A stretch of 64,000 nucleotides of DNA, taken from the NCBI GenBank assembly GCA_030530985.1, contig JAUMTX010000007.1, positions 21,698 to 85,697 of the forward strand. The letters are read 5' to 3'. Within the stretch, counting starts at the first letter, position 1. Every line of letters begins with the position of its first letter. This DNA comes from Corynebacterium sp. (GTDB lineage: Bacteria; Actinomycetota; Actinomycetes; Mycobacteriales; Mycobacteriaceae). A program made the translations under genes and the position numbers. The notes beneath the pieces were generated by a model. That model was not told the DNA's origin. It made no database searches and worked only from the letters and a program-made list of their open reading frames with translations. Below are positions 56,766 to 64,000 of the stretch, piece by piece.

Positions 56766-58193
56766 ATGCTCAAGAACACAGGGGTCCTGCGAACGGCTTT
56801 GAAAACAACCGAAGCCCAGACCCGCAGCCTAGCCATAAAACTATGGCAAACATATAAAAGCACCGGCCGGAAAGCCACCGAACTGGCGGCCACCGAACTC
56901 GGATGCGACAAGCCGCTAGCAAGAAGACTGCTACGCGCAGGCCAGCTACTCAGCAACCCGAAACTCGCCGAGATTCTCGACCAAATCAAAGCGACCGTAT
57001 CGCTCATGGAAAACCTACACCTGTGGATCTACCGACTCCCAGGAAGCCAAGACTACCTACGCGATCTGCGCCGATACCTCATGGAAGCACAAAGACGTGC
57101 CCAAAGTCTCGACGACTACAGCAACTATGTGCGCAAGCGTGTCCTCAAGCGGAGGGCAGAAGCCAAGGCCAAAGAAGACGAGAAGGTGAAGCGTGAGGAT
57201 AGGGAGCGTCGAGAAGCTATCGACAGGAAACTACGCCACACGCTCAACACCGAACCCGGAGCACCACTACACCTGCTCAAAAGCAAGGAATTACGCGACT
57301 ACATCAGCCCAGAAGACGCTGTTATCAGCCCAGAAGAAAAAGCAACACTCCTCGGGCTACCACAATTCCGGGCTGCCTACGGGACAGTCAAACTCGACGT
57401 AGTCCAACAAGGACCAAATAACAATATGCTCTGCCTCAGCGGATTAACCGACCTCGAAGTGGCGACAATACTCCGCGCCGTCGACTGCTACCGCGACCAA
57501 GTAGACACCAAGGGCACCAACCGGGAAATCCGGGGCGAAGCCGCACGCATCTTCCTCGCCGAAAAAATCGGCAAAAGCGAGACCGCGGCGCGCATCAAAC
57601 TCACCTTGGTCAGCTACCTCGAAGACCTGGACAAAGAAGACCAGTACTTCGGGCCGGACGGGCTACGCGTCACCGCACACCAACTAGCCGCCCACCTGGA
57701 AAACTACAAAGCCGACTACACGCACGTAGTCATCGACCACCAAGGACGAGTCATCAGCGAATTCAGCGGGCGACTAGCCAATGCGAAACAACGCGACTGG
57801 CACCAAGTCGAAAATAATAAATGCACCATGTGCGACAAACGCCGACGCCTCACCGAACACCACCTGCGGCCATGGGCGAAAAGCAAAAACACCAACTACG
57901 ACAACCTGATACCGCTATGCCAAGACTGCCACGTCAAAGTCGAAGAAAACGCGGACAGTGTCGAGGTGTACTACGACCTGGGATGCGCGGCATATATCGG
58001 GCGCGGCGGGAAGGTGCACGTCCACCTCATGAGCGATGAGAGCGGATCCATTCTGCGCACCATCGCGCGCAAGAGGGGCGTGGACCTGCGCGACAAGAGC
58101 CAATATTGGATGCTGCGCCGGGCACTCGAAAGCGAAGCGCGTACCCGGTATATGCAAAAAAATAGCCCCGTGGGAGGAAACCCACGAGGTTAA
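56766..58193 (+). CDS. HNH endonuclease domain protein (DUF222/13E12-like)
   Basis: A 475-residue protein. The N-terminal two thirds are helical with a very basic coiled segment ([25 protein letters not shown] near 125-150), resembling DUF222/REP13E12 proteins common in actinobacteria. The HNH nuclease motif is at about 355-395: [20 protein letters not shown]...[13 protein letters not shown], with Cys4 zinc ligands and the catalytic His. CAAGGAG precedes the ATG well. The 3' end runs into the terminator of the opposing tRNA-Pro gene and stops 2 bases before it. These genes behave as mobile or multicopy elements; biological substrate unknown. Confidence 0.85.
   Translation: MLKNTGVLRTALKTTEAQTRSLAIKLWQTYKSTGRKATELAATELGCDKPLARRLLRAGQLLSNPKLAEILDQIKATVSLMENLHLWIYRLPGSQDYLRDLRRYLMEAQRRAQSLDDYSNYVRKRVLKRRAEAKAKEDEKVKREDRERREAIDRKLRHTLNTEPGAPLHLLKSKELRDYISPEDAVISPEEKATLLGLPQFRAAYGTVKLDVVQQGPNNNMLCLSGLTDLEVATILRAVDCYRDQVDTKGTNREIRGEAARIFLAEKIGKSETAARIKLTLVSYLEDLDKEDQYFGPDGLRVTAHQLAAHLENYKADYTHVVIDHQGRVISEFSGRLANAKQRDWHQVENNKCTMCDKRRRLTEHHLRPWAKSKNTNYDNLIPLCQDCHVKVEENADSVEVYYDLGCAAYIGRGGKVHVHLMSDESGSILRTIARKRGVDLRDKSQYWMLRRALESEARTRYMQKNSPVGGNPRG
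58150..58189 (-). terminator. terminator of tRNA-Pro, inside the HNH gene 3' end
   Basis: CGTGGG and CCCACG pair around TTTCCT on the minus strand, followed by GGGCTATTTTTTT. It lies immediately downstream of tRNA-Pro and is translated in the other direction as the last codons of the HNH protein. Confidence 0.75.
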
Positions 58194-58195
58194 AG

Positions 58196-58269
<74 letters not shown>

Positions 58270-58299
58270 GCACGGAATAGTCCGATACGGAAAGAGATT

Positions 58300-59181
58300 T
58301 TAGTCCTCGCGCTCACGAAGGACAAGTAAGGTCACCGAAGGGCGGCAGAAATAACGGAATGGGGCAAACTTAGAGGTACCCATGCCATTGGAGACATACA
58401 TCCACATGCTGCCAAAACGGTGAAGGCCCTGGGCGCGAGGGCGATCAATGCCGCAATTAGTGACAATGGCGCGACCGCCCGGGAGACAAATCTGGCCGCC
58501 GTGAGTATGGCCCGAAAGGGACAACATATAGCCATCCTGCTCAAACTTCTCGAGGATATGTGGCTCCGGAGAGTGAGTCAGAGCAATGGTGAGATCGGCG
58601 GACGGGTTTGGGGCGCCCGCCACGGCTGGGTAGTCATCGAGATTATGGTGCGGATCATCCACGCCGGAAATAGCGAGGCGGACATCGCCCACCTGGAACT
58701 CCACGCGCTTATTATTCGCATCATGCCAACCGCGCTCAATAAAAGCGGCGCGCATGCCTCGCCAAGGAAGCTCGACGCGGGACACCTTGCGCTTCTTGCC
58801 AATGAGATAACCCAAAGGGTTGACAGGGCGGGGCGCCCAATAATCATTGGAGCCGAACACAAAAGCGCCAGGGACATTGAGCAGGGGATCCAAAGACTGA
58901 ATGACCGTTGGAACAGCCTGCATATCGGAAAGATTATCGCCGGTATTAATGACCAAGTCAGGGCGGAGCTCAATGAGCTTGCGCACCCACTCCTTCTTAT
59001 CGGTCTGACCTGGGGTCATGTGCAGGTCACTGATATGAAGAATGCGGAACTCGGTCTCATCCTTGAGAGTGCCCTTAGGGAGGATGGGCAGCTCAACCGT
59101 CTTGAGCTTATACATCTTCGTCTCGACAAAGCCATAGCCGATGGCTGCGAGCAGGGCTAGGAAACCAAAGCGTGCTTTCAT
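58300..59181 (-). CDS. membrane-anchored metallophosphoesterase
   Basis: A 293-residue protein from MKARFGFLALLAAIGYGF, which gives one N-terminal membrane anchor. Calcineurin-type motifs are HISDLHMTPGQ, VINTGDNLSD, FGSNDYW (GNDY-like), ALTHSPEP and LSGHTHGGQICLPG, all metal ligands of the family being present. The frame extends far upstream, but that part is antisense to the divergent YqeY gene and has no family character; ATG 59181 (or 59199, MGKLVV) is the real start. The position beside ponA2 matches the mycobacterial arrangement. The physiological phosphoester is unknown. Confidence 0.88.
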   Translation of the reverse strand: MKARFGFLALLAAIGYGFVETKMYKLKTVELPILPKGTLKDETEFRILHISDLHMTPGQTDKKEWVRKLIELRPDLVINTGDNLSDMQAVPTVIQSLDPLLNVPGAFVFGSNDYWAPRPVNPLGYLIGKKRKVSRVELPWRGMRAAFIERGWHDANNKRVEFQVGDVRLAISGVDDPHHNLDDYPAVAGAPNPSADLTIALTHSPEPHILEKFEQDGYMLSLSGHTHGGQICLPGGRAIVTNCGIDRPRAQGLHRFGSMWMYVSNGMGTSKFAPFRYFCRPSVTLLVLRERED

Positions 59182-59202
59182 GACTACTAGCTTACCCATA
59201 CA

Positions 59203-59649
59203 ATGGGAGGCATGTTGAAAGATGAAATCCGTAGTGATCTTAAAGAGGCCATGAAGGCCAAGGACGCCAACCGTGTTGGTGCCATCCGTATGCTGCTTAG
59301 CGCGCTGACCTATGAAGAAACCGCTAGTGGTGCCAAGGCTGAACTCACCGATGCTGATGTGCTGCGCGTAATTGCCCGCGAAGTGAAGAAGCGCAAGGAA
59401 AGCGTGGAGGTCTATACCCAGGCTGGCCGTGAGGAACTGGCGGCGAAGGAACAGGCCGAACTTGAGGTGCTGGAAAGCTACCAGCCGGCACAGCTCAGCG
59501 ATGCTGAACTCGAGGCACTGGTCAAGGAAGCAATTGCTGCGCAGGAAAACCCACAGTTGGGCCCAACAATTAAGGCCGTACAGCAAAAAGCCGCCGGCCG
59601 TGCAGACGGCCGACGGATTTCTGAGCTGGTGCGTGCAGCGCTCGCTTAA
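59203..59649 (+). CDS. YqeY/GatB-like tRNA amidotransferase domain protein
   Basis: A 148-residue helical protein: MLKDEIRSDLKEAMKAKDANRVGAIRMLLSAL, EVKKRKESVEVYTQAGREELAAKEQAELEVLESYQPAQLSD and KAAGRADGRRISELVRAAL match the GatB/YqeY family. Related to the tail domain of GatB, it may bind tRNA; the exact role is unsettled. ATG 59203 and ATG 59212 are both possible; GGGAGG lies between them and is too close to the second. Its end overlaps ponA2 by 4 bases, tail to tail. Confidence 0.88.
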   Translation: MGGMLKDEIRSDLKEAMKAKDANRVGAIRMLLSALTYEETASGAKAELTDADVLRVIAREVKKRKESVEVYTQAGREELAAKEQAELEVLESYQPAQLSDAELEALVKEAIAAQENPQLGPTIKAVQQKAAGRADGRRISELVRAALA

Positions 59650-62045
59650 GGAGCTGGCGGAACCTCAGCATTCGCTGGGGCTGGGTTCGAACTAGAACTT
59701 GGCTCCAGGAGACCCTCATCGGTGCCATTGTAGACAGCGGTGGGGGTCGTTGAGGTTGTGGTGCTGGATGTGGTGGAACGGGCAGTACCATCCGAAATGT
59801 AGATGGTGACCGTATCGCCACGGAAGCGGACAGCGGACGTATCCACGCTCACCACGCGGCCACGGGTGACGCCACTGCCAGAAGTGTAGGCAATGCGGGT
59901 CTGGTAGCCGGCGGCCTCAATACGGCGCTGGGCATCCTCGGAGGTGAGACCAACCACGGTTGGGACATTGGTTACCGAGGTGCCGGTCATGTACTTAGAA
60001 TCCACGGTTGGGAGGCGAGGATTCTGTGCGCCCTCGACAGAGGTAGCCATGGCGAACCAGGTGCGGGCAGGCTCATAGCCACCGTAGAGGTCACCACGGG
60101 AACACTGGCGGACTGGGGAGGTACACAGTGGGCTGGTGGTGGTGCCGTCATTGAAAATAATTGGGGCGGCGGAGAGAACAGAGTTAAAGCCGATGAAGGC
60201 TGCAGAGCCATAGTTCTCGGTGGTACCAGTCTTAGCGGAGAGCTGGCCGGACCAGCCGGCAGAACGAGCAGCCGACGCGCCGGTACCGCTGACAGTATCC
60301 TGGCTAAGCGCAGTCTCGAGGGCGGCTGCCACACCAGAATCCATAACCTGCTCGCAATCAGGGACGTTCAGGTTGATCTCATTGCCGTTATAGCCAGTGA
60401 TGGACTCAATTGGGCTTGGCTCACACCAGGTGCCACCGGAAGCAATAGTGGCGCCCACATTAGAGAGCTCAAGGGCATTAACTGGGGTGGTGCCAAGGGT
60501 GAAGGAACCCAAATTGTGGTCACTCACATAGTCGGCAATGGAGCTTTCACCATCGAAGGAGCCAGGGGTGGTGTAGGAGCGAAGACCAAGCTTCACCGCC
60601 ATATCAACCACATTCTTGACGCCGAGCTTATCGATGAGTTCAACAAAGGCGGTATTAGGGGAGAGGGCGAGGGCCTGCTGCAGGGTCATGCGGGCAGCAT
60701 AGGAACCATCATTCTCCACGCAGTAGTAGCCGGCAGGGCAGTTAGAAGCACCACCGGAACCCAGACCCTGCGCCTGGTAGCGGCGAGGAACATCAATATA
60801 GGAATTCACGCCCACACCATTCTCAATGGCCACAGCGGCGGTGAAAATCTTAAAGACCGAACCGGCGCCATTACCAGTGAGCATATAAGGCTGGTTATAG
60901 ACCGTCTGGCCCTGCTCAAGGTCGAGACCATAATCGCGAGAGGAGGTCATGGCCAGAACCTTGCGGGAATCAGTACCAGGCTGGATGACATCCATGACCT
61001 CGGCAACACCACTGGCAGTGGTGGAAACATTGGTGGCTGCGGCGCGGTGGGCAGCATCCTGAATATCCGGATCCAGGGTGGTGCGAATGACATAGGAGCT
61101 CTGCTCCAACTTGTCCTCGTCATAGCCCTTCTCGGCCAAATACTGGAGCACATAATCGCAGAAGAAGCCACGATCGCCGGCACTAATGCAGCCATTGCTC
61201 AAACCCTGAGGGGTAGGGAGAACACCCAGTGGCTCAGCCTTGATAACGGCGGCCTCCTCGGCAGTAATGGCCTGGTTATCCACCATGGTGTCTAGAACCG
61301 TATTGCGTCGGGCGATAACGCCCTCCTCATTGGTATAAGGGTTCAGAACCGAAGAAGACTGGACAATGCCGGCAAGCATGGCGGCTTGGCCGGTGGTCAG
61401 CTGGTTCGCGGAAATGCCAAAATAGGTGCGGGCAGCCGCCTCAATGCCATAGGCGCCATTACCGAAAGGCACCAGGTTGAGGTAGCGGGTGATGATTTCA
61501 TCCTTGGAGAGAGTCTTATCCAAGTCCGCAGCCATCTTCATTTCACGGAGCTTACGAGGAATGGACTGCTCGGTGGCGGCAGCCTGCTCTTCCTCAGTCT
61601 CAGCATTAACGAGCAGCAGCCAGTTCTTCACATACTGCTGGTCGAGAGTGGAGGCACCCTGCTCCACAGAGCCAGAGATAATATTGCGGGCCATGGCGCG
61701 GAACGCACCCTGCCAGTCAACACCCTCATGCTCGTAGAAGCGACGGTCCTCCACGCTGACAATAGCCTGCTTCATAATTGGGGCAATATCGGCTGAAGCC
61801 ACCTGGAAGCGACGCTGCTTATAGAGCGTGGCAATAGTATTGCCCTTCGCGTCGAGAATAGTGGTGACACCTGGGGCATCGGCGGAGACAATATCCGTCG
61901 AATGCGAGTTCATCACCCTATCCGTACCGATGACGGCCAGCGCGCCTACCGTGGCGATTGGTGTGAGAGCGAGAGCCGCAATCACGCCAGCGGTGAGAAT
62001 CGCACCAATAATCGTCGTAAAAGATTTGAAGACGTGCACGAACAT
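59646..62045 (-). CDS. ponA2: class A penicillin-binding protein with PASTA domain, PonA2-like
   Basis: A 799-residue bifunctional peptidoglycan synthase. One N-terminal membrane helix is followed by the GT51 transglycosylase domain (AIVSVEDRRFYEHEGVDW, GASTLDQQYVKNW, EIITRYLNLVPFGNGAYGIEAAA) and the transpeptidase domain (nucleophile in GAGSVFKIFTAA, ALSPNTAF, SAKTGTTENYGSAAF). A single PASTA domain (NVPTVVGLTSEDAQRRIEAAGYQ) and a Ser/Thr/Pro tail close it. It faces outside. It is divergent from whiB with a 115-base gap, the same arrangement as mycobacterial ponA2-whiB4. Confidence 0.95.
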   Translation of the reverse strand: MFVHVFKSFTTIIGAILTAGVIAALALTPIATVGALAVIGTDRVMNSHSTDIVSADAPGVTTILDAKGNTIATLYKQRRFQVASADIAPIMKQAIVSVEDRRFYEHEGVDWQGAFRAMARNIISGSVEQGASTLDQQYVKNWLLLVNAETEEEQAAATEQSIPRKLREMKMAADLDKTLSKDEIITRYLNLVPFGNGAYGIEAAARTYFGISANQLTTGQAAMLAGIVQSSSVLNPYTNEEGVIARRNTVLDTMVDNQAITAEEAAVIKAEPLGVLPTPQGLSNGCISAGDRGFFCDYVLQYLAEKGYDEDKLEQSSYVIRTTLDPDIQDAAHRAAATNVSTTASGVAEVMDVIQPGTDSRKVLAMTSSRDYGLDLEQGQTVYNQPYMLTGNGAGSVFKIFTAAVAIENGVGVNSYIDVPRRYQAQGLGSGGASNCPAGYYCVENDGSYAARMTLQQALALSPNTAFVELIDKLGVKNVVDMAVKLGLRSYTTPGSFDGESSIADYVSDHNLGSFTLGTTPVNALELSNVGATIASGGTWCEPSPIESITGYNGNEINLNVPDCEQVMDSGVAAALETALSQDTVSGTGASAARSAGWSGQLSAKTGTTENYGSAAFIGFNSVLSAAPIIFNDGTTTSPLCTSPVRQCSRGDLYGGYEPARTWFAMATSVEGAQNPRLPTVDSKYMTGTSVTNVPTVVGLTSEDAQRRIEAAGYQTRIAYTSGSGVTRGRVVSVDTSAVRFRGDTVTIYISDGTARSTTSSTTTSTTPTAVYNGTDEGLLEPSSSSNPAPANAEVPPAP

Positions 62046-62160
62046 AACTGTACCGTAGTGACCGGGGGAATCCGAATACCGCCACGAGGTAGCACATTTG
62101 GAAAAACTGGGAAATCAGAATAAAATAGTCCAAAAGCAGCAAGCGTTTTACGGAGGCTAT

Positions 62161-62538
62161 ATGGCAGCATATCGTCGTTTTCCGAAGCTCAAGCAGAGTC
62201 TGCCTGCTGGTATCAAGCATGCGATCTGTGCGAAAAGGGACGTGAACGAGTTCTTTTGTGAGCCGGAGAAGCAAAGAGAAGTCGCGCAGATCTGCGCGTT
62301 TTGTCCGATCGTACGAGAATGTGCGACAACCGCTATGACCAACGGAATCTCCTACGGAGTATGGGGTGGTCTGACTGAGGGGGACCGTCGCAAGCTAAGG
62401 CGAAAATTTGGGGCCAAGACGGATTGGGAAAAATTCTTTTCGCAACAGCGTGTAATCGACTATCCTGGAGTACATGGCCAAACAATGGGAATATGCGAGC
62501 GTCCCACTTCTGACGCACGCAACAAAGCAAATTCTTGA
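62161..62538 (+). CDS. WhiB-family iron-sulfur transcriptional regulator
   Basis: A 125-residue protein from ATG 62161, which has GGAGG at good spacing; a longer in-frame start at 62098 lacks support. The cluster ligands are Cys23, Cys45, Cys48 and Cys54 (C-x21-C-x2-C-x5-C), with an extra Cys33. GISYGVWGGLTEGDRRKLRRKFG is the WhiB turn plus basic DNA-binding tail. It is divergent from ponA2 as whiB4 is in mycobacteria, so WhiB4-like is likely. Redox or NO sensing is inferred from the family. Its last 65 bases overlap the next gene in another frame. Confidence 0.92.
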   Translation: MAAYRRFPKLKQSLPAGIKHAICAKRDVNEFFCEPEKQREVAQICAFCPIVRECATTAMTNGISYGVWGGLTEGDRRKLRRKFGAKTDWEKFFSQQRVIDYPGVHGQTMGICERPTSDARNKANS

Positions 62539-62635
62539 CACCTGGGGTGAAGACGGCTGGGAGCTCGTCAGCGTAGTTCCTGGACCAAACCCTGAAAATC
62601 TCGTTGCCTTTATGAAGAGGGAGAAGAGCGAATGA
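62474..62635 (+). CDS. DUF4177 small protein
   Basis: A 53-residue protein starting MAKQWEYASVPLLTHATKQI, with LDTWGEDGWELVSVVPGP and a short basic end. The WEY...TWGEDGWELV pattern is characteristic of DUF4177; the function is unknown. It starts inside the 3' end of whiB (65-base overlap, frame shifted by one) and its stop overlaps the ridA start (ATGA at 62632). The same gene order before ridA is recalled from corynebacteria. Confidence 0.85.
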   Translation: MAKQWEYASVPLLTHATKQILDTWGEDGWELVSVVPGPNPENLVAFMKREKSE

Positions 62636-63090
62636 CATGGACTGAAGTACTAGCAGAGAAGGGCATTGAACTTCCTGCAGTTGCTGCCCCAGTGGCGGCA
62701 TATGTGCCAGCAGTAAAGACTGGCAACCAGGTATGGACCAGCGGTCAGCTGCCATTTATTGACGGTAAGCTTCCTGCCACCGGCAAGGTTGGCGCCGCCG
62801 TCAGTGCAGAAGATGCAGAAAAGTACGCCCGCCAGGCAGCACTCAACGCCCTGGCTGCTGTTGATGCCCTCGTTGGTATCGACAAGGTAAAGCGCGTGCT
62901 CAAGGTGGTAGGTTTCGTCGCTTCCGCAGAAGATTTCGGTGGCCAGCCAACCGTGGTTAATGGCGCATCGAACCTCATGGGTGAAATCTTTGGCGAGGCT
63001 GGCGCACATGCCCGTTCTGCAGTCGGCGTGGCAGAATTGCCACTCGATTCGCCTGTCGAAATTGAAATCATCGTAGAAGTAGTAGACTAA
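62632..63090 (+). CDS. ridA: RidA family enamine/imine deaminase
   Basis: A 152-residue protein of the YjgF/YER057c/UK114 family: AAYVPAVKTGNQVWTSGQLPFIDGKLPATGKVG, ALNALAAVDALVG, VGFVASAEDFGGQPTVVNGASNLMGEIFGEAGAHARSAVGVAELPLDSPVEIEIIVE. The Arg of HARSAVGVAELP is the substrate-binding residue of the family. It hydrolyses reactive 2-aminoacrylate-type intermediates. The ATG overlaps the upstream stop. Confidence 0.93.
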   Translation: MTWTEVLAEKGIELPAVAAPVAAYVPAVKTGNQVWTSGQLPFIDGKLPATGKVGAAVSAEDAEKYARQAALNALAAVDALVGIDKVKRVLKVVGFVASAEDFGGQPTVVNGASNLMGEIFGEAGAHARSAVGVAELPLDSPVEIEIIVEVVD

Positions 63091-63095
63091 GGCTT

Positions 63096-63908
63096 ATGGA
63101 GCATCCAGCTTATAGCCAGCTGCGTCCCGTGACGCACTCTGTTGGCGTTGTTCTGTGCCCAAACAAGAGCTATGCGACTCTTGAAGGCACCAATACGTGG
63201 ATTGTGCGCGCCCCTGAGGACCCATGCGCAATAGTTATTGATCCGGGCCCAGCCGATGAAGGCCACCTGAACGTGGTTCACTCGAAGGCCGGTGACATTG
63301 CTCTGATTGCAGTGACCCACCGTCATTCGGACCATGCTGATGGTGCGCCCCGATTCCGCCAGCTCACCTGCGCCCCTGTGCGCGCTGCAGACCCAAGCTA
63401 CTGTCATGGTGGCGGACGGGCCCTGCAGGACGGTGAGATCATCAAGGTGGACGGCGTGACCCCGCAGTTGGAAGTGGTAGCCACCCCAGGACACACTGCA
63501 GACAGTGTCTGCTTCTTCGTCTGGAGCGGTGAGCCACACAAGTCTGAACTCGAAGGCATCATCACGGGTGATACCATCGCAGGTCGACACACAACGATGA
63601 TTTCCGAGACGGATGGTGACCTTGGTCAGTATCTCGAAACTCTGGAAATGCTCGAGGAGCGCGGCAAGAATGTGCCACTGCTGCCAGGACACGGTCCTGA
63701 TGCGGCAGATACCGCAGCCTTTGCCCGCAAGTACCTGGACCGCCGACACCAGCGCCTAGAGCAGGTGCAGGCAGCCCTGGAGAAGCTCGGAGCAGATGCG
63801 CCACTCAAGGCCATCGTGGATGAAATCTACACCGATGTAGACCCAGTTCTGCGCGATGCTGCAGAGCAGTCCACCCGTGTGACCCTCCGTTACCTCGAAA
63901 CCCACTAA
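63096..63908 (+). CDS. metallo-beta-lactamase-fold hydrolase
   Basis: A 270-residue cytoplasmic hydrolase, LACTB2-like. The binuclear zinc motif is VTHRHSDHADG (HxHxDH, about residue 75), followed by VVATPGHTADSVCFFVW, ITGDTIAGR and LLPGHGPDAADTA. A helical C-terminal region with RKYLDRRHQRLEQVQAAL closes it. Family members cleave thioesters, lactones or RNA; the substrate is unknown. It lies 5 bases after ridA, as in the mycobacterial Rv3677c-Rv3678c pair. A strong terminator follows. Confidence 0.92.
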   Translation: MEHPAYSQLRPVTHSVGVVLCPNKSYATLEGTNTWIVRAPEDPCAIVIDPGPADEGHLNVVHSKAGDIALIAVTHRHSDHADGAPRFRQLTCAPVRAADPSYCHGGGRALQDGEIIKVDGVTPQLEVVATPGHTADSVCFFVWSGEPHKSELEGIITGDTIAGRHTTMISETDGDLGQYLETLEMLEERGKNVPLLPGHGPDAADTAAFARKYLDRRHQRLEQVQAALEKLGADAPLKAIVDEIYTDVDPVLRDAAEQSTRVTLRYLETH

Positions 63909-63916
63909 AGACAGCA

Positions 63917-63957
63917 ATAGAGCCCGTAGTTGAGAACTACGGGCTCTATTTTTGTGC
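63917..63957 (+). terminator. terminator after the MBL hydrolase gene
   Basis: AATAGAGCCCGTAGT and ACTACGGGCTCTATT form a 15-base stem with a TGAGA loop, followed by TTTTG. The symmetrical A/T flanks allow function on both strands. Confidence 0.9.
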
Positions 63958-63963
63958 TCCCGC

Positions 63964-63983
63964 GGAAGTCCTAGCGGACTTCC
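63964..63983. repeat. perfect short inverted repeat at window edge
   Basis: GGAAGTCC-TAGC-GGACTTCC at the extreme end of the window, followed by TTGGG. It may be a hairpin between convergent genes; the next gene is outside the window, and a minus-strand frame ending at TAG 63973-63971 could be its last codons. Confidence 0.4.
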
Positions 63984-64000
63984 TTGGGCCTAAAGATTGT

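Noticed and set aside
59182-59586. N-terminal extension of the metallophosphoesterase by 135 codons
   Set aside because: It is antisense to the YqeY gene; the real protein starts at a membrane anchor at 59181.
62098-62160. Longer WhiB start
   Set aside because: The ATG at 62161 has GGAGG at good distance and homologues begin close to it.
63971-64000. Last codons of a minus-strand gene (TAG at 63973-63971)
   Set aside because: Only nine codons are in the window and they do not match the expected neighbour (Crp/GlxR) as I recall it; not enough to call a gene.

Overview
The window looks like the chromosome of a mycolate-type actinobacterium (order Mycobacteriales, in the Corynebacterium/Dietzia/Lawsonella neighbourhood). 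Three things point there: a galactan-export locus with GlfT1 next to a Wzm/Wzt pair, a WhiB regulator divergent from a PASTA-bearing PonA2-type penicillin-binding protein, and gene order recalled from Corynebacterium and Mycobacterium (aspartate aminotransferase-dnaX-ybaB-recR; lysC-asd-sigC-katA; whiB-DUF4177-ridA-MBL hydrolase). The species cannot be named from the sequence alone.

Layout. 1-10.6 kb is a cell-envelope glycosylation block: a partial MptA/B-type mannosyltransferase, five further multi-membrane-span GT-C (mostly GT87-like) transferases, the galactofuranosyltransferase GlfT1 and the Wzt/Wzm galactan exporter. One GT87 gene carries a 14-base homopolymer in its last membrane helix; another is fused in frame to what looks like a complete lipoprotein. 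10.7-12.9 kb holds a class V aminotransferase-like protein and a quinone oxidoreductase. 13-16.3 kb is a VTC-DUF4956-CotH operon. Then come tRNA-Ser(UGA) and a two-gene secreted cassette with a trypsin-like protein that has lost its catalytic residues.

18.9-24.3 kb is a minus-strand operon: aspartate aminotransferase, SUFU-domain protein, dnaX, ybaB, recR. A 1.1 kb gap upstream contains a hairpin-rich leader, the SRP RNA and tRNA-Ser(GGA). Gluconokinase follows, then a roughly 0.8 kb array of ~302-bp repeats with no gene, then the PTS-type dihydroxyacetone kinase operon dhaKLM. 29.2-39.5 kb is core metabolism: gatD/murT, a DnaQ-like protein, a POT peptide transporter, leuA with a leucine leader peptide and attenuator, a DMT transporter, lysC-asd and an ECF sigma factor.

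39.6-45.9 kb is one giant secreted gene: about 14 GA-like plus FIVAR-like modules ending in a LAVTG anchor, placed between sigC and katA. After catalase there are two inward-facing IS3-type fragments around a DUF4185 (arabinanase-like) gene, then the Mnh/Mrp antiporter operon (A-B fused, C, D, E, F, G), a YhgE/Pip-like membrane protein, an HNH endonuclease abutting tRNA-Pro, a metallophosphoesterase, a YqeY-like protein, PonA2, WhiB, a 53-codon DUF4177 gene overlapping whiB, RidA and a metallo-beta-lactamase-fold hydrolase.

Taken together the region mixes conserved housekeeping operons with accessory surface functions (phase-variable glycosylation candidate, giant adhesin, secreted pseudo-protease pair, IS-bracketed arabinan hydrolase), as expected for a host-associated organism with an arabinogalactan envelope.
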